A stretch of DNA of 64,000 nt from Clostridium hydrogeniformans DSM 21757 (lineage in GTDB: Bacteria; Bacillota; Clostridia; Clostridiales; Clostridiaceae): assembly GCF_000686705.1 (NCBI RefSeq), contig NZ_JMLJ01000011.1:62001-126000 (forward strand), given 5' to 3'. Below, piece by piece: positions 35,303-44,080 of the stretch (within the stretch, counting starts at the first letter, position 1; each line of letters starts with the position of its first letter). The notes below the pieces were generated by a model. That model did no database searches, was not told the origin of the DNA, and saw nothing but the letters and a program-made list of their open reading frames with translations. Both the position numbers and the translations under genes were made by a program.

Positions 35303-36862
35303 GTGTCTAGCAAGAAGTCTTATAGTAGGTATTTTATAATTTTACAAGAAGATGATAAAGGTCATTCTATTTCTGATGATAAGCAGACATCTGGATATGC
35401 CAAGGTTGAAACAAAAAGTGATAGATGCAAGGTGTCATTCTATGTGCAAAATATAAAGAGAGATAAGGACAACTGTTACATGGTTCTTATATGTAACAAG
35501 AAAGATAGCAAAAGACTTATCAATCTAGGAAAATTGAACATAGATGATAATGGTAGGGCAGATGTTACCTATGAATGTGGAATGGATAATATAGGGAATA
35601 CTGGGATAGGTATAGATAAAGTTGGGGGAGCTGCTGTCGTTAAGTTTATTGGTGAACAAATTTATTATATAATGACAGGGTTTGCTTCTAGCGATATACC
35701 GGAAGGATTTAAAAAGTACACAATGATTCATTGCAATGAAGAAATTAAAAAGAAAGAATACAAAAAAGAAGATAAGGATAAGAAAAAAGATAAGGATTGC
35801 GAAGAGCAGCATAAAGATAAAAAACATAAGGATGACTGTGATCATAAGGAGAAAGAACACAAAGAAGACTGTGATCATAAGGAGCATCATGAGCATAAAG
35901 AGCATCATGAGCATAAGGAAAAACACCATGATAAGGATTGTGATTGCAGAGATGAAGAAAATCCAGATGATGCGAACCTTGAAGGGGAAGTTAAAACTAC
36001 TTCAATAGAAAGTAATGATGGAGAAAATACCTTTGAAGAGTATGAAAATCGCATAGAAGAGATAAAGGAAGAAATAAAAGAAGATAAAGTAAAAGAAGAT
36101 AGAAAATTAGAGTTGAAAGATAGGATAAAAGAAGAAATTAAAGAGGAAATTAAAGCAGAGATAAAAGAAGAAATCAAAGGAGAAATCAGAGAGGAATTAC
36201 TAGCTTATAGGGATGAACAGAGAAAAGAAAAAGAAGCTAAAGAAATGAAGATGAAAGAAGAACAGATGAAAATGAAAGAAGAACAGATGAAGATGGAAAA
36301 GGAAGCTAACGAGCTCAAGATGAAGATGGAGAAGGAAGCTAACGAGCTTAAGATGAAAGAAGAAAAAGAAGCAAAGATGAAAAAAGAAGAAGAAGAAATG
36401 AAGTTAAAAATGGAAATGATGAAAAAAGAGTGTCCAAAGGGTAGCATGGGAGAGTTCTTTAAAGGTGTAATGGAAGGATTTGAAGAAGTTAATATCATGT
36501 TTAAAGAAATGACTAAGTGTAGATGGTATAAGGTGCGTGTAAAAGACCTTGACACTATGTGTAATGCCAATAACTATAATAAATACACTATAGTTTATTA
36601 CCCGATGATGAATTATTATCCTTATATAAAGAAGCATGATCATTATATGATGGGTCTTATGTATGATGGTGATGGAACTATGAAATATCTAGTTTATGCT
36701 GTACCAGGAAGTAAGGACAAGGGTGATCAGCCATACGGAGGAAAATCAGGCTTTGTGACTTGGATGGCAGATAAAAATAAGGATGGAAAAGAAAGTAACA
36801 TGGGATATTGGCTAATGTTCTATGACTTTAAGAATTCTATAATTGTAGTTCCTATGAAATAA
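35303..36862 (+). CDS. Large charged protein with His/Asp-rich and coiled-coil repeats, possibly spore-coat associated
   Basis: This 519-residue protein starts at GTG, 9 bases after GGAGGT. The N-terminal ~150 residues form a beta-rich domain. The next stretch (~150-225) is almost only K, D, E, H and C, with repeats such as HKEHHEHKE and DCDHKE, which suggests metal binding. A helical region (~240-385) contains direct repeats (MKMKEEQ twice, MEKEANELKMK twice). The last ~110 residues are aromatic-rich (YYPMMNYYPYIKK). There is no signal peptide or membrane helix. Spore-coat proteins can look like this, but that is inference. Confidence 0.7.
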   Translation: MSSKKSYSRYFIILQEDDKGHSISDDKQTSGYAKVETKSDRCKVSFYVQNIKRDKDNCYMVLICNKKDSKRLINLGKLNIDDNGRADVTYECGMDNIGNTGIGIDKVGGAAVVKFIGEQIYYIMTGFASSDIPEGFKKYTMIHCNEEIKKKEYKKEDKDKKKDKDCEEQHKDKKHKDDCDHKEKEHKEDCDHKEHHEHKEHHEHKEKHHDKDCDCRDEENPDDANLEGEVKTTSIESNDGENTFEEYENRIEEIKEEIKEDKVKEDRKLELKDRIKEEIKEEIKAEIKEEIKGEIREELLAYRDEQRKEKEAKEMKMKEEQMKMKEEQMKMEKEANELKMKMEKEANELKMKEEKEAKMKKEEEEMKLKMEMMKKECPKGSMGEFFKGVMEGFEEVNIMFKEMTKCRWYKVRVKDLDTMCNANNYNKYTIVYYPMMNYYPYIKKHDHYMMGLMYDGDGTMKYLVYAVPGSKDKGDQPYGGKSGFVTWMADKNKDGKESNMGYWLMFYDFKNSIIVVPMK

Positions 36863-36927
36863 TATCTTCCTTTTTTAACTTATTAAAAGTTTAATAAGAA
36901 AGTAATTTTAATAAATAAAAGATTTTT

Positions 36928-36949
36928 CACGCTCATTTAGGTGGGCGTG
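36928..36949 (+). repeat. Hairpin between the charged-protein gene and the next gene
   Basis: CACGCTCAT and GTGGGCGTG pair (with G-U pairs) around a TTAG loop. No T-tract follows, so terminator function is doubtful. Confidence 0.4.
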
Positions 36950-36978
36950 TAATTACATAATAGGGGGCAGGTGAAGTT

Positions 36979-37563
36979 ATGAAAAGGATTGAGATAAATA
37001 GGAAGAGGCTTGGAGTAAGTCTTGTTATAATAGGATTAATTTTAGTTTTGTTTGCACTTCAAGGTACCTTTGAAAATAAATTAAAGAAAGCGGCTCTTAT
37101 GAATAGTGATTTAATTAATTTAAAAAAGTATTCTGCTCTTAATGATAAGCTTATATATAACTTACCTAAGGAATGGGTTTCTAAGGAAAATGATTATAGT
37201 TTAAGTGAAGTATTATATAATAATTATTTTTCTGATAAGTTATTAGACATCCATGGGTATGTGGAGGTATGGAAGGATGATGGAACTTTAAAGACCTTTG
37301 TTGAAAGAAGTAAAGATAGTGCAGTAAAAGAATATGAGTATAATAACTATGTAAGTTCCTCATCTAGAATTAATAATAAAGAAGCTTTTGAAGTGAGCTA
37401 TACAATGGATTCAGCAAAGTTAGGGTATAATGCCTATGAATACTATATAAATTTAGACAATTCCGTAGTAAAGTTTTCGTTTTTTGTGGGTAAAGATAAA
37501 AATAAGGAGAACTACTCTTTACTATTTAAAACTATAGTAGAAACCTTTAGTTATAATGAATAA
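36979..37563 (+). CDS. Single-pass membrane protein of unknown function
   Basis: This 194-residue protein has a basic N-terminus and one membrane helix (VSLVIIGLILVLFALQGTF, about 14-32). The rest is predicted extracytoplasmic and resembles the small PsbP-like/LpqN-like lipid- or ligand-binding fold in its end (NYSLLFKTIVETFSYN), but I am not sure. GGGGGCAGGTGAAG precedes the ATG. The lgt leader follows. Confidence 0.65.
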   Translation: MKRIEINRKRLGVSLVIIGLILVLFALQGTFENKLKKAALMNSDLINLKKYSALNDKLIYNLPKEWVSKENDYSLSEVLYNNYFSDKLLDIHGYVEVWKDDGTLKTFVERSKDSAVKEYEYNNYVSSSSRINNKEAFEVSYTMDSAKLGYNAYEYYINLDNSVVKFSFFVGKDKNKENYSLLFKTIVETFSYNE

Positions 37564-37585
37564 TTAATATTCTTAAAAAATTAAT

Positions 37586-37614
37586 TTGCTTAAAAAAAAT
37601 CAAAGTATTATAAT
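37586..37614 (+). promoter_or_regulatory. Promoter upstream of lgt
   Basis: TTGCTT (37586-37591) and TATAAT (37609-37614) are 17 bases apart. Transcription would start near 37621 and meet the hairpin at 37632 directly. Confidence 0.5.
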
Positions 37615-37631
37615 TTAAGCAAAAGGAATAA

Positions 37632-37662
37632 AGAGAAGCTTAAGCTCAGCTTCTCTTTTTGT
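37632..37662 (+). terminator. Terminator-like hairpin in the lgt leader
   Basis: AGAGAAGCT and AGCTTCTCT form a stem followed by TTTTTG, 16 bases before the lgt start. It may end transcripts from the upstream gene or attenuate lgt. Confidence 0.7.
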
Positions 37663-37677
37663 ATTGAGGAGGGTAAT

Positions 37678-38448
37678 ATGAAGCCTATCTTGTTAGATTT
37701 ATGGGGTTTTAAAATTTATGGATATGGACTTATGATTGCTATAGGGATTATAAGTGCTGTTTTATTACTTAGTAAAAGAGCAAAGGAAAAGGGATATAAT
37801 GAAGATCATATATTAAATATGACCATAATAGCTGTAATATCCGGAGTATTAGGAGGGAAAATACTACATATAATAACAGACTTTAAGTTTGTTATCAGTG
37901 ACCCATCAAGTATTATTAAAAACTTTGGAGAAGGGTTTGTTATATATGGATCTATAATAGGGGGAGCACTAGGAGCGTATATTTATTGCAAGAAAAAGCA
38001 ATGGGATGTACTGGAGGTCTTTGACTTAATAACTCCAAGTTTACCTTTAGCACAGGGATTTGGAAGAATAGGATGTTTATTTGCGGGCTGTTGTTATGGA
38101 GCAGAAACCAATGTTCCTTGGGCAATAGTTTTTAAAGAATCACCTTTTGCACCAAGCAATGTTCATCTTCATCCTACACAAATCTATTCAGCTATATTTA
38201 ATTTTGTTTTAGCAATATTTTTAATATGGTATGATAAAAATAATAAGGTAAAGGGAAGAACGTTCTCTATGTACTTAATATGCTATAGTGTAGGGAGATT
38301 TTTAGTAGAATTTTTAAGGGATGATCCAAGAGGTAATGTGGGTGTGCTTTCTACATCACAATTTATTTCTTTGTTTATCTTTATATTAGGTATAGCACTT
38401 TATAATATATATAAGATAAAGGAGAGAAGAACTAAAATTGAAGGTTAA
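37678..38448 (+). CDS. lgt: Prolipoprotein diacylglyceryl transferase
   Basis: This 256-residue multi-pass membrane enzyme has YGLMIAIGII near the start, FVIYGSIIGGALGAYIY, the clostridial signature GRIGCLFAGCCYG and HPTQIYSA. It transfers diacylglycerol from phosphatidylglycerol to the lipobox cysteine of prelipoproteins. GAGGAGGGTAAT precedes the ATG. It overlaps by 11 bases a gene that itself encodes a lipoprotein, a potential substrate. Confidence 0.93.
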   Translation: MKPILLDLWGFKIYGYGLMIAIGIISAVLLLSKRAKEKGYNEDHILNMTIIAVISGVLGGKILHIITDFKFVISDPSSIIKNFGEGFVIYGSIIGGALGAYIYCKKKQWDVLEVFDLITPSLPLAQGFGRIGCLFAGCCYGAETNVPWAIVFKESPFAPSNVHLHPTQIYSAIFNFVLAIFLIWYDKNNKVKGRTFSMYLICYSVGRFLVEFLRDDPRGNVGVLSTSQFISLFIFILGIALYNIYKIKERRTKIEG

Positions 38449-39268
38449 AAAATTTTCTTATATTGTGGTTTTAATGCTCATCATAACTTTATTAGGTGGG
38501 TGTAGCAAAATTGATAAATTAAAGGTAAAGACAGGACTAAAAAATAATGATTTTGAATATATGACTCAAAATAAGGTGGAAAAGATAGTTATTCAGAGTA
38601 CTAGGGATGAGAGATTTAAGTTTATAGTTACAGATAAGGGAACTGTAAAAGATTTATATAAAATATTATCTAGTGCCAAAAGAGTTCCTAATAAAACAGA
38701 ATTAGACCCAGACTATATATTTGAAATTCATGAAAATGGAGATAAGGTATATAAGTTTAATTATGTAGTAGGATTTCAAGAAAAAAGTATAGGTAATTTT
38801 TACAATGATAATGGGGATTCTTACCAGGTGTCAAAAAGAATAGATAATGATATAATAAAAAATCTATCTACTCTTAGAAAGCCTAGAAAATTTGAGGAAC
38901 TATATTATGATATTTTATTAAAGTTTATAGATGATTATGGCAAGGAAATTGATAGTAGCCAAAAAGTAGGAGTAAATATAGATGATGATGTAGAGGTGGC
39001 TAAGTATATATTATCTATAGATTTACAATACTTTAAAGAAAGATTAAATGATAAGATGCCTAATGCTAAGGTAATCGAAAAAAATAAAGAGGAATTTGAT
39101 ACTGTTATAAATATTAGAACTTATGGATACAAAACTAAAGTATATAAGAGTATAATAACAGTGAATGATAAAAAGAATAATTCAGAGACTAAATACTATG
39201 TAGTATGTAATAATGATGATCGCGGATGGTCAATTAATATAACAAAAGAAAAACCAGATAATTTTTAA
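38438..39268 (+). CDS. Lipoprotein of unknown function
   Basis: This 276-residue protein starts at TTG, overlapping the end of lgt by 11 bases. It has a signal peptide (MKVKKFSYIVVLMLIITLLGGC) with the lipobox LLGGC and Cys22 as the lipidation site. The mature part is charged and lacks recognisable domains. The overlap implies translational coupling with lgt. The function is unknown. Confidence 0.72.
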   Translation: MKVKKFSYIVVLMLIITLLGGCSKIDKLKVKTGLKNNDFEYMTQNKVEKIVIQSTRDERFKFIVTDKGTVKDLYKILSSAKRVPNKTELDPDYIFEIHENGDKVYKFNYVVGFQEKSIGNFYNDNGDSYQVSKRIDNDIIKNLSTLRKPRKFEELYYDILLKFIDDYGKEIDSSQKVGVNIDDDVEVAKYILSIDLQYFKERLNDKMPNAKVIEKNKEEFDTVINIRTYGYKTKVYKSIITVNDKKNNSETKYYVVCNNDDRGWSINITKEKPDNF

Positions 39269-39286
39269 GAAAGAGAGGGAAAAATA

Positions 39287-40135
39287 ATGGGAAATTGTTC
39301 AACATGTGCAAGTAAAAATAACTGTTCTAAAAAAGCAACTAAGGAAGCGGAAAGTTGTAGTAAAATAACTCCTAAGTATGGTCATATAAAAAACATAATA
39401 GGAGTTATAAGTGGTAAAGGAGGAGTTGGTAAGAGTACTGTAACAGGAATAATTGCTACAGAACTTGCAAAGAAGGGCTTTAAGGTTGGAGTTCTTGATG
39501 CAGATATTACAGGTCCATCTATGCCTAGGTTTTTTGGAATAAATGAAAAAAGAGCAGAAATAATTCCACTTGATAATGGTCAAGATGTTAAGTTTATACC
39601 AGTTACTACACCTTTAGGAATAAAGGTAATATCTATAAACCTTTTAACACAAGAAGAGGATCAACCAGTTTTATGGAGAGGTCCTGTTATTAATGGAGTT
39701 CTTAACCAAATGTATGGAGATACACAGTGGGATGATATTGATTATTTACTAATAGATATGCCTCCAGGTACTGGTGATATAGCTCTTACTGTAATGCAAA
39801 GCTTCCCTATAAGTAGTATGGTTATAGTTTCAACTCCACAGGATATGGTATCTATGATTGTAAAGAAAGTGGTAATAATGACTGAAAAATTAAATGTTCC
39901 TGTGAATGGTGTAGTAGAAAATATGGCATACATAGTTTGTAATGGATGCAAAGAGAAAACAAGGGTATTCTCTAAGAAGTCAGCAGAAGAGCATGCTGAG
40001 TATTTAGGTATACCTCTACTTGGAGAACTTCCTATAAATCTAGACTTAGTTGAAAATCTAGAAAATGGGACAGCAGAGGATTATATAAAAGGAATTGATA
40101 TGTATTCTTCCTTAATAAATTCAATAGTAAAATAA
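39287..40135 (+). CDS. Mrp/NBP35 family P-loop ATPase (Fe-S cluster carrier)
   Basis: This 282-residue ParA-type ATPase has the deviant Walker A GKGGVGKST near residue 45, the Mrp motif PRFFGI, Walker B-type LLIDMPPGTGD, and a C-terminal VCNGCKEKT pair of cysteines. An N-terminal Cys cluster (NCSTCASKNNC...C) precedes it. Proteins of this class carry and deliver Fe-S clusters. Assembly partners are not adjacent in this window. GAGAGGGAAAAATA precedes the ATG. Confidence 0.88.
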   Translation: MGNCSTCASKNNCSKKATKEAESCSKITPKYGHIKNIIGVISGKGGVGKSTVTGIIATELAKKGFKVGVLDADITGPSMPRFFGINEKRAEIIPLDNGQDVKFIPVTTPLGIKVISINLLTQEEDQPVLWRGPVINGVLNQMYGDTQWDDIDYLLIDMPPGTGDIALTVMQSFPISSMVIVSTPQDMVSMIVKKVVIMTEKLNVPVNGVVENMAYIVCNGCKEKTRVFSKKSAEEHAEYLGIPLLGELPINLDLVENLENGTAEDYIKGIDMYSSLINSIVK

Positions 40136-40149
40136 ATATATAATATTTA

Positions 40150-40208
40150 AATAATAACCTATGATATGTTACGTATTTCTGTAATATATTATAGGTTATT
40201 TATATTTA
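40150..40208 (+). terminator. Terminator of the Mrp-family gene
   Basis: A long imperfect stem is formed by ATAACCTATGATATGTTAC and GTAATATATTATAGGTTAT, ending in a short T-rich tract. The 240 bases after it contain only short dyads, including AAATCT/AGATTT with TTTTTT just before the ferredoxin ribosome binding site (about 40418-40439). Confidence 0.7.
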
Positions 40209-40450
40209 AGAAAAAGTTTTAAATATGATCTTTCAATAAGTATTTTTAGGACTTTATTTAGAGATTATGAAACTTTAAGATTATACATAGTAAGTATTAG
40301 AAATTACAGTTATTAATCTATATCTTAGATTAAGTAGAGATTCAATTTGAATTAGATTTGTATATTATAAATTCTAACAGTTGTTTTGTGAATAATTAGG
40401 GAGAGATTACAAATAATAAATCTGTAGTAGATTTTTTAGGAGGTATTTTT

Positions 40451-40639
40451 ATGAAAGCACATGTGGATAAGGAAACTTGTATAGGATGTGGATTATGTCC
40501 ATCTATATCTCCATCAGTATTTGATATGGATGATGATGGAAAGGCCAAAGCTATAGTTGATGAGGTTCCAGGAGATGCTGGGGATGACACTAAAGAAGCA
40601 GAGGCTAGTTGCCCAGTTAACGCAATAAGTATTGAATAA
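40451..40639 (+). CDS. Ferredoxin, single 4Fe-4S cluster
   Basis: This 62-residue protein carries CIGCGLC near the N-terminus and SCPVNAI near the C-terminus, giving four ligands for one [4Fe-4S] cluster. The acidic composition (MDDDGKAKAIVDEVPGDAGDD) is typical of electron-transfer ferredoxins of anaerobes. TAGGAGGTATTTTT precedes the ATG. A bidirectional terminator separates it from the convergent padR. Confidence 0.92.
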   Translation: MKAHVDKETCIGCGLCPSISPSVFDMDDDGKAKAIVDEVPGDAGDDTKEAEASCPVNAISIE

Positions 40640-40675
40640 AAGAAGCTCAGGAGATATCCTGAGCTTCTTTTATTC
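40636..40675. terminator. Bidirectional terminator between ferredoxin and padR
   Basis: AAAGAAGCTCAGGA (40639-40652) and TCCTGAGCTTCTTT (40657-40670) form a 14-bp stem with a GATA loop and T-tracts on both sides. It overlaps the end of padR. Confidence 0.9.
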
Positions 40676-41125
40676 TTCATATAAGTCATTAAATATTATA
40701 TTAAAAACCTTAAGAGCTTCCTCAATTCTATTTTTTAAAAGATGTTTTCTTTTATGAAACTCCTCGAATCCAGCAGGGGTTAAGGTATATATCTTCTGGA
40801 ACTTTTTTTTAGGGTTATCCCAGTTACCAACTACTAAATCATCTTTTTCAAATTTTTTTAGTATGGGATATATGCCACCAGTACTAGGAACCCAAAGCCC
40901 TTTGGTATTTTCACCTATTTTATGAGAAATATCATTACCATTGGTTGCACCTAAACTTAATATATACATAACATATATAGGAAGTAGACCTTTAGTAAAC
41001 ACTTGACCTACTGCCTCTTTTTCTTTTTGAATTTTTTTTAGTTCTTTAAGTTTTGACTTGTATTCCTCATATAACTTTTTTTCTTCTAATTGAAGTTCTG
41101 AATCATCAAATGAATACTTATCCAT
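40670..41125 (-). CDS. PadR family transcriptional regulator
   Basis: This 151-residue protein has an N-terminal helical extension rich in K and E (about 10-40) followed by a winged helix typical of PadR (LLPIYVMYILSLGATNGNDISHKIGENTKGLWVPSTGGIYPILKKFEKDDLV). It lies 4 bases downstream of degV in the same direction and so is co-transcribed. A row of palindromes over the shared promoter makes autoregulation plausible; its effector is unknown. GAAAGGGAATTCTAAGGAC precedes the ATG. Confidence 0.85.
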   Translation of the reverse strand: MDKYSFDDSELQLEEKKLYEEYKSKLKELKKIQKEKEAVGQVFTKGLLPIYVMYILSLGATNGNDISHKIGENTKGLWVPSTGGIYPILKKFEKDDLVVGNWDNPKKKFQKIYTLTPAGFEEFHKRKHLLKNRIEEALKVFNIIFNDLYEE

Positions 41126-41129
41126 GTCC

Positions 41130-41975
41130 TTAGAATTCCCTTTCTATAACTACTCCTACAAGACCAGGACCAGTATGAACACCAAGAGAAGGACTGATTT
41201 CACCAAAATAAGTTGTTAATACATTTGGAAGGTTTTTAACTTGTTCAAGGAGTTTTTTAGCTTCTTCAAAAGCTCCACCGTGCATGATACCTATGTTACA
41301 AGGACCTTTAACAGTATTTGATTTTACTATATCAAGAAGTTTAGATAATGCTTGTTTTTTTCCACGACCCTTAGCTGCAGTTTCATAAACTCCTTGATCA
41401 TTTATTAATATTATAGGTTTTATATTTAAAAGTTCACCTATAGTACCAGCTACCTTACCTATTCTTCCACCCTTCTTTAAGTATTCAAGGGTGTCTATTA
41501 CATAATGTACTGATAGTTTTTCACGAATCTTAGGTAATGTTTCTATAATTTCATCAAAGCTACAACCTTTAGCTATAAGTTCTGCACATCTTATGCCTAT
41601 TGTTCCAGTAGCCATTGTTAAAAACTTAGAATCATATATGTGAATCTTTAAGTTAGGATAATTTTCAGCTACTAGATTTAAGGCATTGAAGGTACCTGAT
41701 AAGCCACTAGAAATAGATATTACTATAGCATGAGTATAACCTTCCTCTGAGATTCTATTAAAGGTATCGTCCATATCCTTAATAGAAGGTAGGGAGGTTG
41801 TAGGTAATTCATTTGTAATATTGTCATAAACCTCTTTTGGAGATATTTCTACTCCGTCTCTAAATTCTCTATCCTTATAAATTATTCTAAATGATAATAG
41901 ATTAATATTATACTTCTCTAATAAATCTTTAGGAATATCACAAGAACTATCACATATTAAAGCTATTTTTTCCAA
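41130..41975 (-). CDS. DegV family fatty acid-binding protein
   Basis: This 281-residue DegV-domain protein has IALICDSSCDIP at the start, the SSGLSGTFNAL pocket motif, GTIGIRCAELIAKG and KGGRIGKVAGTIGELLNIKPI. DegV/FakB proteins bind a single fatty acid and present it to a kinase. The start is TTG at 41973-41975, preceded by GGGGGC. The fatty-acid kinase gene (fakA) is not in this window. It forms an operon with padR. Confidence 0.9.
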   Translation of the reverse strand: MEKIALICDSSCDIPKDLLEKYNINLLSFRIIYKDREFRDGVEISPKEVYDNITNELPTTSLPSIKDMDDTFNRISEEGYTHAIVISISSGLSGTFNALNLVAENYPNLKIHIYDSKFLTMATGTIGIRCAELIAKGCSFDEIIETLPKIREKLSVHYVIDTLEYLKKGGRIGKVAGTIGELLNIKPIILINDQGVYETAAKGRGKKQALSKLLDIVKSNTVKGPCNIGIMHGGAFEEAKKLLEQVKNLPNVLTTYFGEISPSLGVHTGPGLVGVVIEREF

Positions 41976-42095
41976 TTTTTAAGCCCCCTGACTTTTATTA
42001 TTATCTATGATTTTACCTCTATTCCTGTAAATTCTTTAGTTGAATCATATTTTAGGGGCGTGAGAGGATAAAATCCTAGATTAGTTATTAATAAA

Positions 42096-42123
42096 ATTAT
42101 ATCATAACTGACAACTATATCAA
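42096..42123 (-). promoter_or_regulatory. Promoter of the degV-padR operon
   Basis: On the minus strand, TTGATA (42123-42118) and TATAAT (42101-42096) are 16 bases apart. Two of the three TATCA-N4-TGATA palindromes overlap the -35 and -10. Confidence 0.6.
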
Positions 42124-42149
42124 TAGTGATAGGGTTATCAGTTATGATA
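42100..42149. promoter_or_regulatory. Three phased operator-like palindromes, TATCA-N4-TGATA
   Basis: Sites lie at 42100-42113 (TATCATAACTGACA, one mismatch), 42118-42131 (TATCAATAGTGATA) and 42136-42149 (TATCAGTTATGATA). The starts are exactly 18 bases apart with 4-base spacers. They overlap the degV promoter and lie 73-122 bases before the divergent diguanylate cyclase gene. PadR is the nearest candidate regulator. Confidence 0.65.
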
Positions 42150-42221
42150 ATTTGTTAACTATGAAAAAATTTATAATGATGGTATAGTATAATTACTAAA
42201 TTTATGTATGGAGGTCCTTCC

Positions 42222-43331
42222 ATGAGATTTACCCAACTAATAATGTTTCTATTAATAGTTTCCTTAATAGTTATAATATTTATGCAAAAAATAAGGATAA
42301 AAAAATTAAAACTTATAGTTGATAAAAGAGATAAGATCAGAAAAGATTTACATAAAATTATGGATGATATACCTAGTATAGATAATGAAAATGATATATA
42401 TGATTTAATACTTGATGGGGTAACAAAGTGTATAGATAAAACAGATAGAGGGTCAATATTAATTGAGGATGAGGAAGGTAACTTTAATTTTAGAGCCATA
42501 AAAGGTTTCAGTGATGAGTTAAAAAATATAAAGATTCCTAGGGATGAAATTTTACTATTTAGATATAATGGTTTTTCAGGACCAGCCATAATTAATAATC
42601 CCAATGAACTAAATATGTTGTATATGAATAAAGATAGGTATGATAAGTTAATTAAATATGATGCTTCATTATTAGTTAGGAGGGTTTTAAGTATGCCCAT
42701 AACCTTAGAGGGAAAGGTTAAAGGCATTATAAATATTGATAACATTTACAATGATGAATGTGTAATCTTTGATGATTCTGATATAGATATAATGTACTAT
42801 ATAAAACTAGAGCTAGAACTGGCAATTAAAAACTTCTTAATTAAAGAAAGGTGGAAAAACATAGCGTCTATTGATCCCCTTACAGGGCTTTATAATAGGA
42901 GAAGTATAGAGGGCTTTTTAGAAGAAGAAATACAAAAGGTTAAGGATGATGAGTCTTTCTTTTCCATAGCTATGATGGATATTGATGATTTTAAAGGTAT
43001 AAATGATACCTTTGGACATAATACAGGAGATTCGGCACTAAAATTTTTTTCAAGAACCCTTAAGGAAGTAATAACATATGAAGATATATGTGGGAGAATA
43101 GCAGGAGATGAGTTTGTTCTTATATTTAAAAAACAAAAAACTATAGAAGGGGAAGCTAAGCTTAAAAAATTAGAAGAAAATTTAGCAAAGAGAAAATTAA
43201 AATTTAATATAGGATTTAGCTATGGGATTTCATTAATTCATAATAAGAATTACAAAAGCGTAAATAAGATTATGGAAGAAATAGATAAAAAGATGTATTG
43301 CAGTAAAAAAAGAAAAAAGTCAGTTTTATAA
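42222..43331 (+). CDS. Membrane-anchored GAF-GGDEF diguanylate cyclase
   Basis: With the corrected start this is a 369-residue protein with one N-terminal helix (IMFLLIVSLIVIIFMQ), a GAF-like domain (about 45-205) and a GGDEF domain (about 210-365) with DPLTGLYNRR and the active-site AGDEF. The inhibitory RxxD motif is changed to TxxD (TYED), so product feedback at that site is probably lost. It should make cyclic di-GMP. GGAGGT lies before ATG 42222; the earlier in-frame ATG at 42204 precedes this site. Confidence 0.87.
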   Translation: MRFTQLIMFLLIVSLIVIIFMQKIRIKKLKLIVDKRDKIRKDLHKIMDDIPSIDNENDIYDLILDGVTKCIDKTDRGSILIEDEEGNFNFRAIKGFSDELKNIKIPRDEILLFRYNGFSGPAIINNPNELNMLYMNKDRYDKLIKYDASLLVRRVLSMPITLEGKVKGIINIDNIYNDECVIFDDSDIDIMYYIKLELELAIKNFLIKERWKNIASIDPLTGLYNRRSIEGFLEEEIQKVKDDESFFSIAMMDIDDFKGINDTFGHNTGDSALKFFSRTLKEVITYEDICGRIAGDEFVLIFKKQKTIEGEAKLKKLEENLAKRKLKFNIGFSYGISLIHNKNYKSVNKIMEEIDKKMYCSKKRKKSVL

Positions 43332-43352
43332 TAAACTTAAAGGATGAGATAT

Positions 43353-44051
43353 ATGAATAGATATGAAACCTTAATTAGAATTATCATGGCTGTTGTTATA
43401 GGCGGATTAATAGGATATGAAAGAGAGTATAAAAATAGGCCAGCTGGATTTAGAACTCATATATTAGTATGTTTGGGAGCTTGTATAGTATCACTTATTC
43501 AAAGTTATTCTTTCTATGAGGCATTAGGGTTTATAGAGAGGGATCCAAGTCTTTCTAACGTTATAAAGGTAGATATGGGAAGGCTAGGAGCACAAGTAAT
43601 AACTGGGGTAGGATTTCTAGGAGCAGGAACCATACTTAGAGACAAGGGAGAAGTAAAGGGATTAACTACAGCAGCATCATTATGGGTGGTGGCTTGCATT
43701 GGTCTTGGAGTAGGTATGGGATATTATTTTTTAACTATAAGCGTTACTTTAATAGTGTTTATAGTCCTTGTAAGTCTTAAGAAGTTTGAAAGAAGATATA
43801 TGACAGTATATGATGAAGTAAGAATTAGAATATATCATAACATGACTGAAGATATAAATGATACCATATTAAACTTCTTTAAGAAGAATAATATTAAGAT
43901 TCTTAGTATAGGTTACGGTGTTGGACAAGCTGACTCAAATGGGATTATAGATACGGAGTATTGCTTAGAGTTAAATGTAAATAAAGATTATAATGATATA
44001 ATAAATGAGCTTCCTAAGTATAAAGATATAGTAAGTATAGAGAAAGTATAG
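43353..44051 (+). CDS. MgtC/SapB family membrane protein
   Basis: This 232-residue protein has four to five hydrophobic segments with the MgtC hallmark GGLIGYEREYKNRPAGFRTHILVCLGA, then DMGRLGAQVITGVGFLGAGTI. A C-terminal ACT-like cytosolic domain follows. MgtC proteins modulate membrane energetics and adaptation to low Mg2+; the clostridial role is not defined. ATG 43353 has AAAGGA 9 bases before it; ATG 43344 lies within that site. It is 21 bases after the diguanylate cyclase gene, so probably one operon. Confidence 0.87.
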   Translation: MNRYETLIRIIMAVVIGGLIGYEREYKNRPAGFRTHILVCLGACIVSLIQSYSFYEALGFIERDPSLSNVIKVDMGRLGAQVITGVGFLGAGTILRDKGEVKGLTTAASLWVVACIGLGVGMGYYFLTISVTLIVFIVLVSLKKFERRYMTVYDEVRIRIYHNMTEDINDTILNFFKKNNIKILSIGYGVGQADSNGIIDTEYCLELNVNKDYNDIINELPKYKDIVSIEKV

Positions 44052-44080
44052 ATTAGAATATAAACCATTAACTTATTCAT

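Noticed and set aside
35525-36643. Long open frames on both strands inside the charged-protein gene
   Set aside because: They are shadows of the repetitive GA-rich codons of the 35303-36862 gene. They lack ribosome binding sites and have low-complexity composition.
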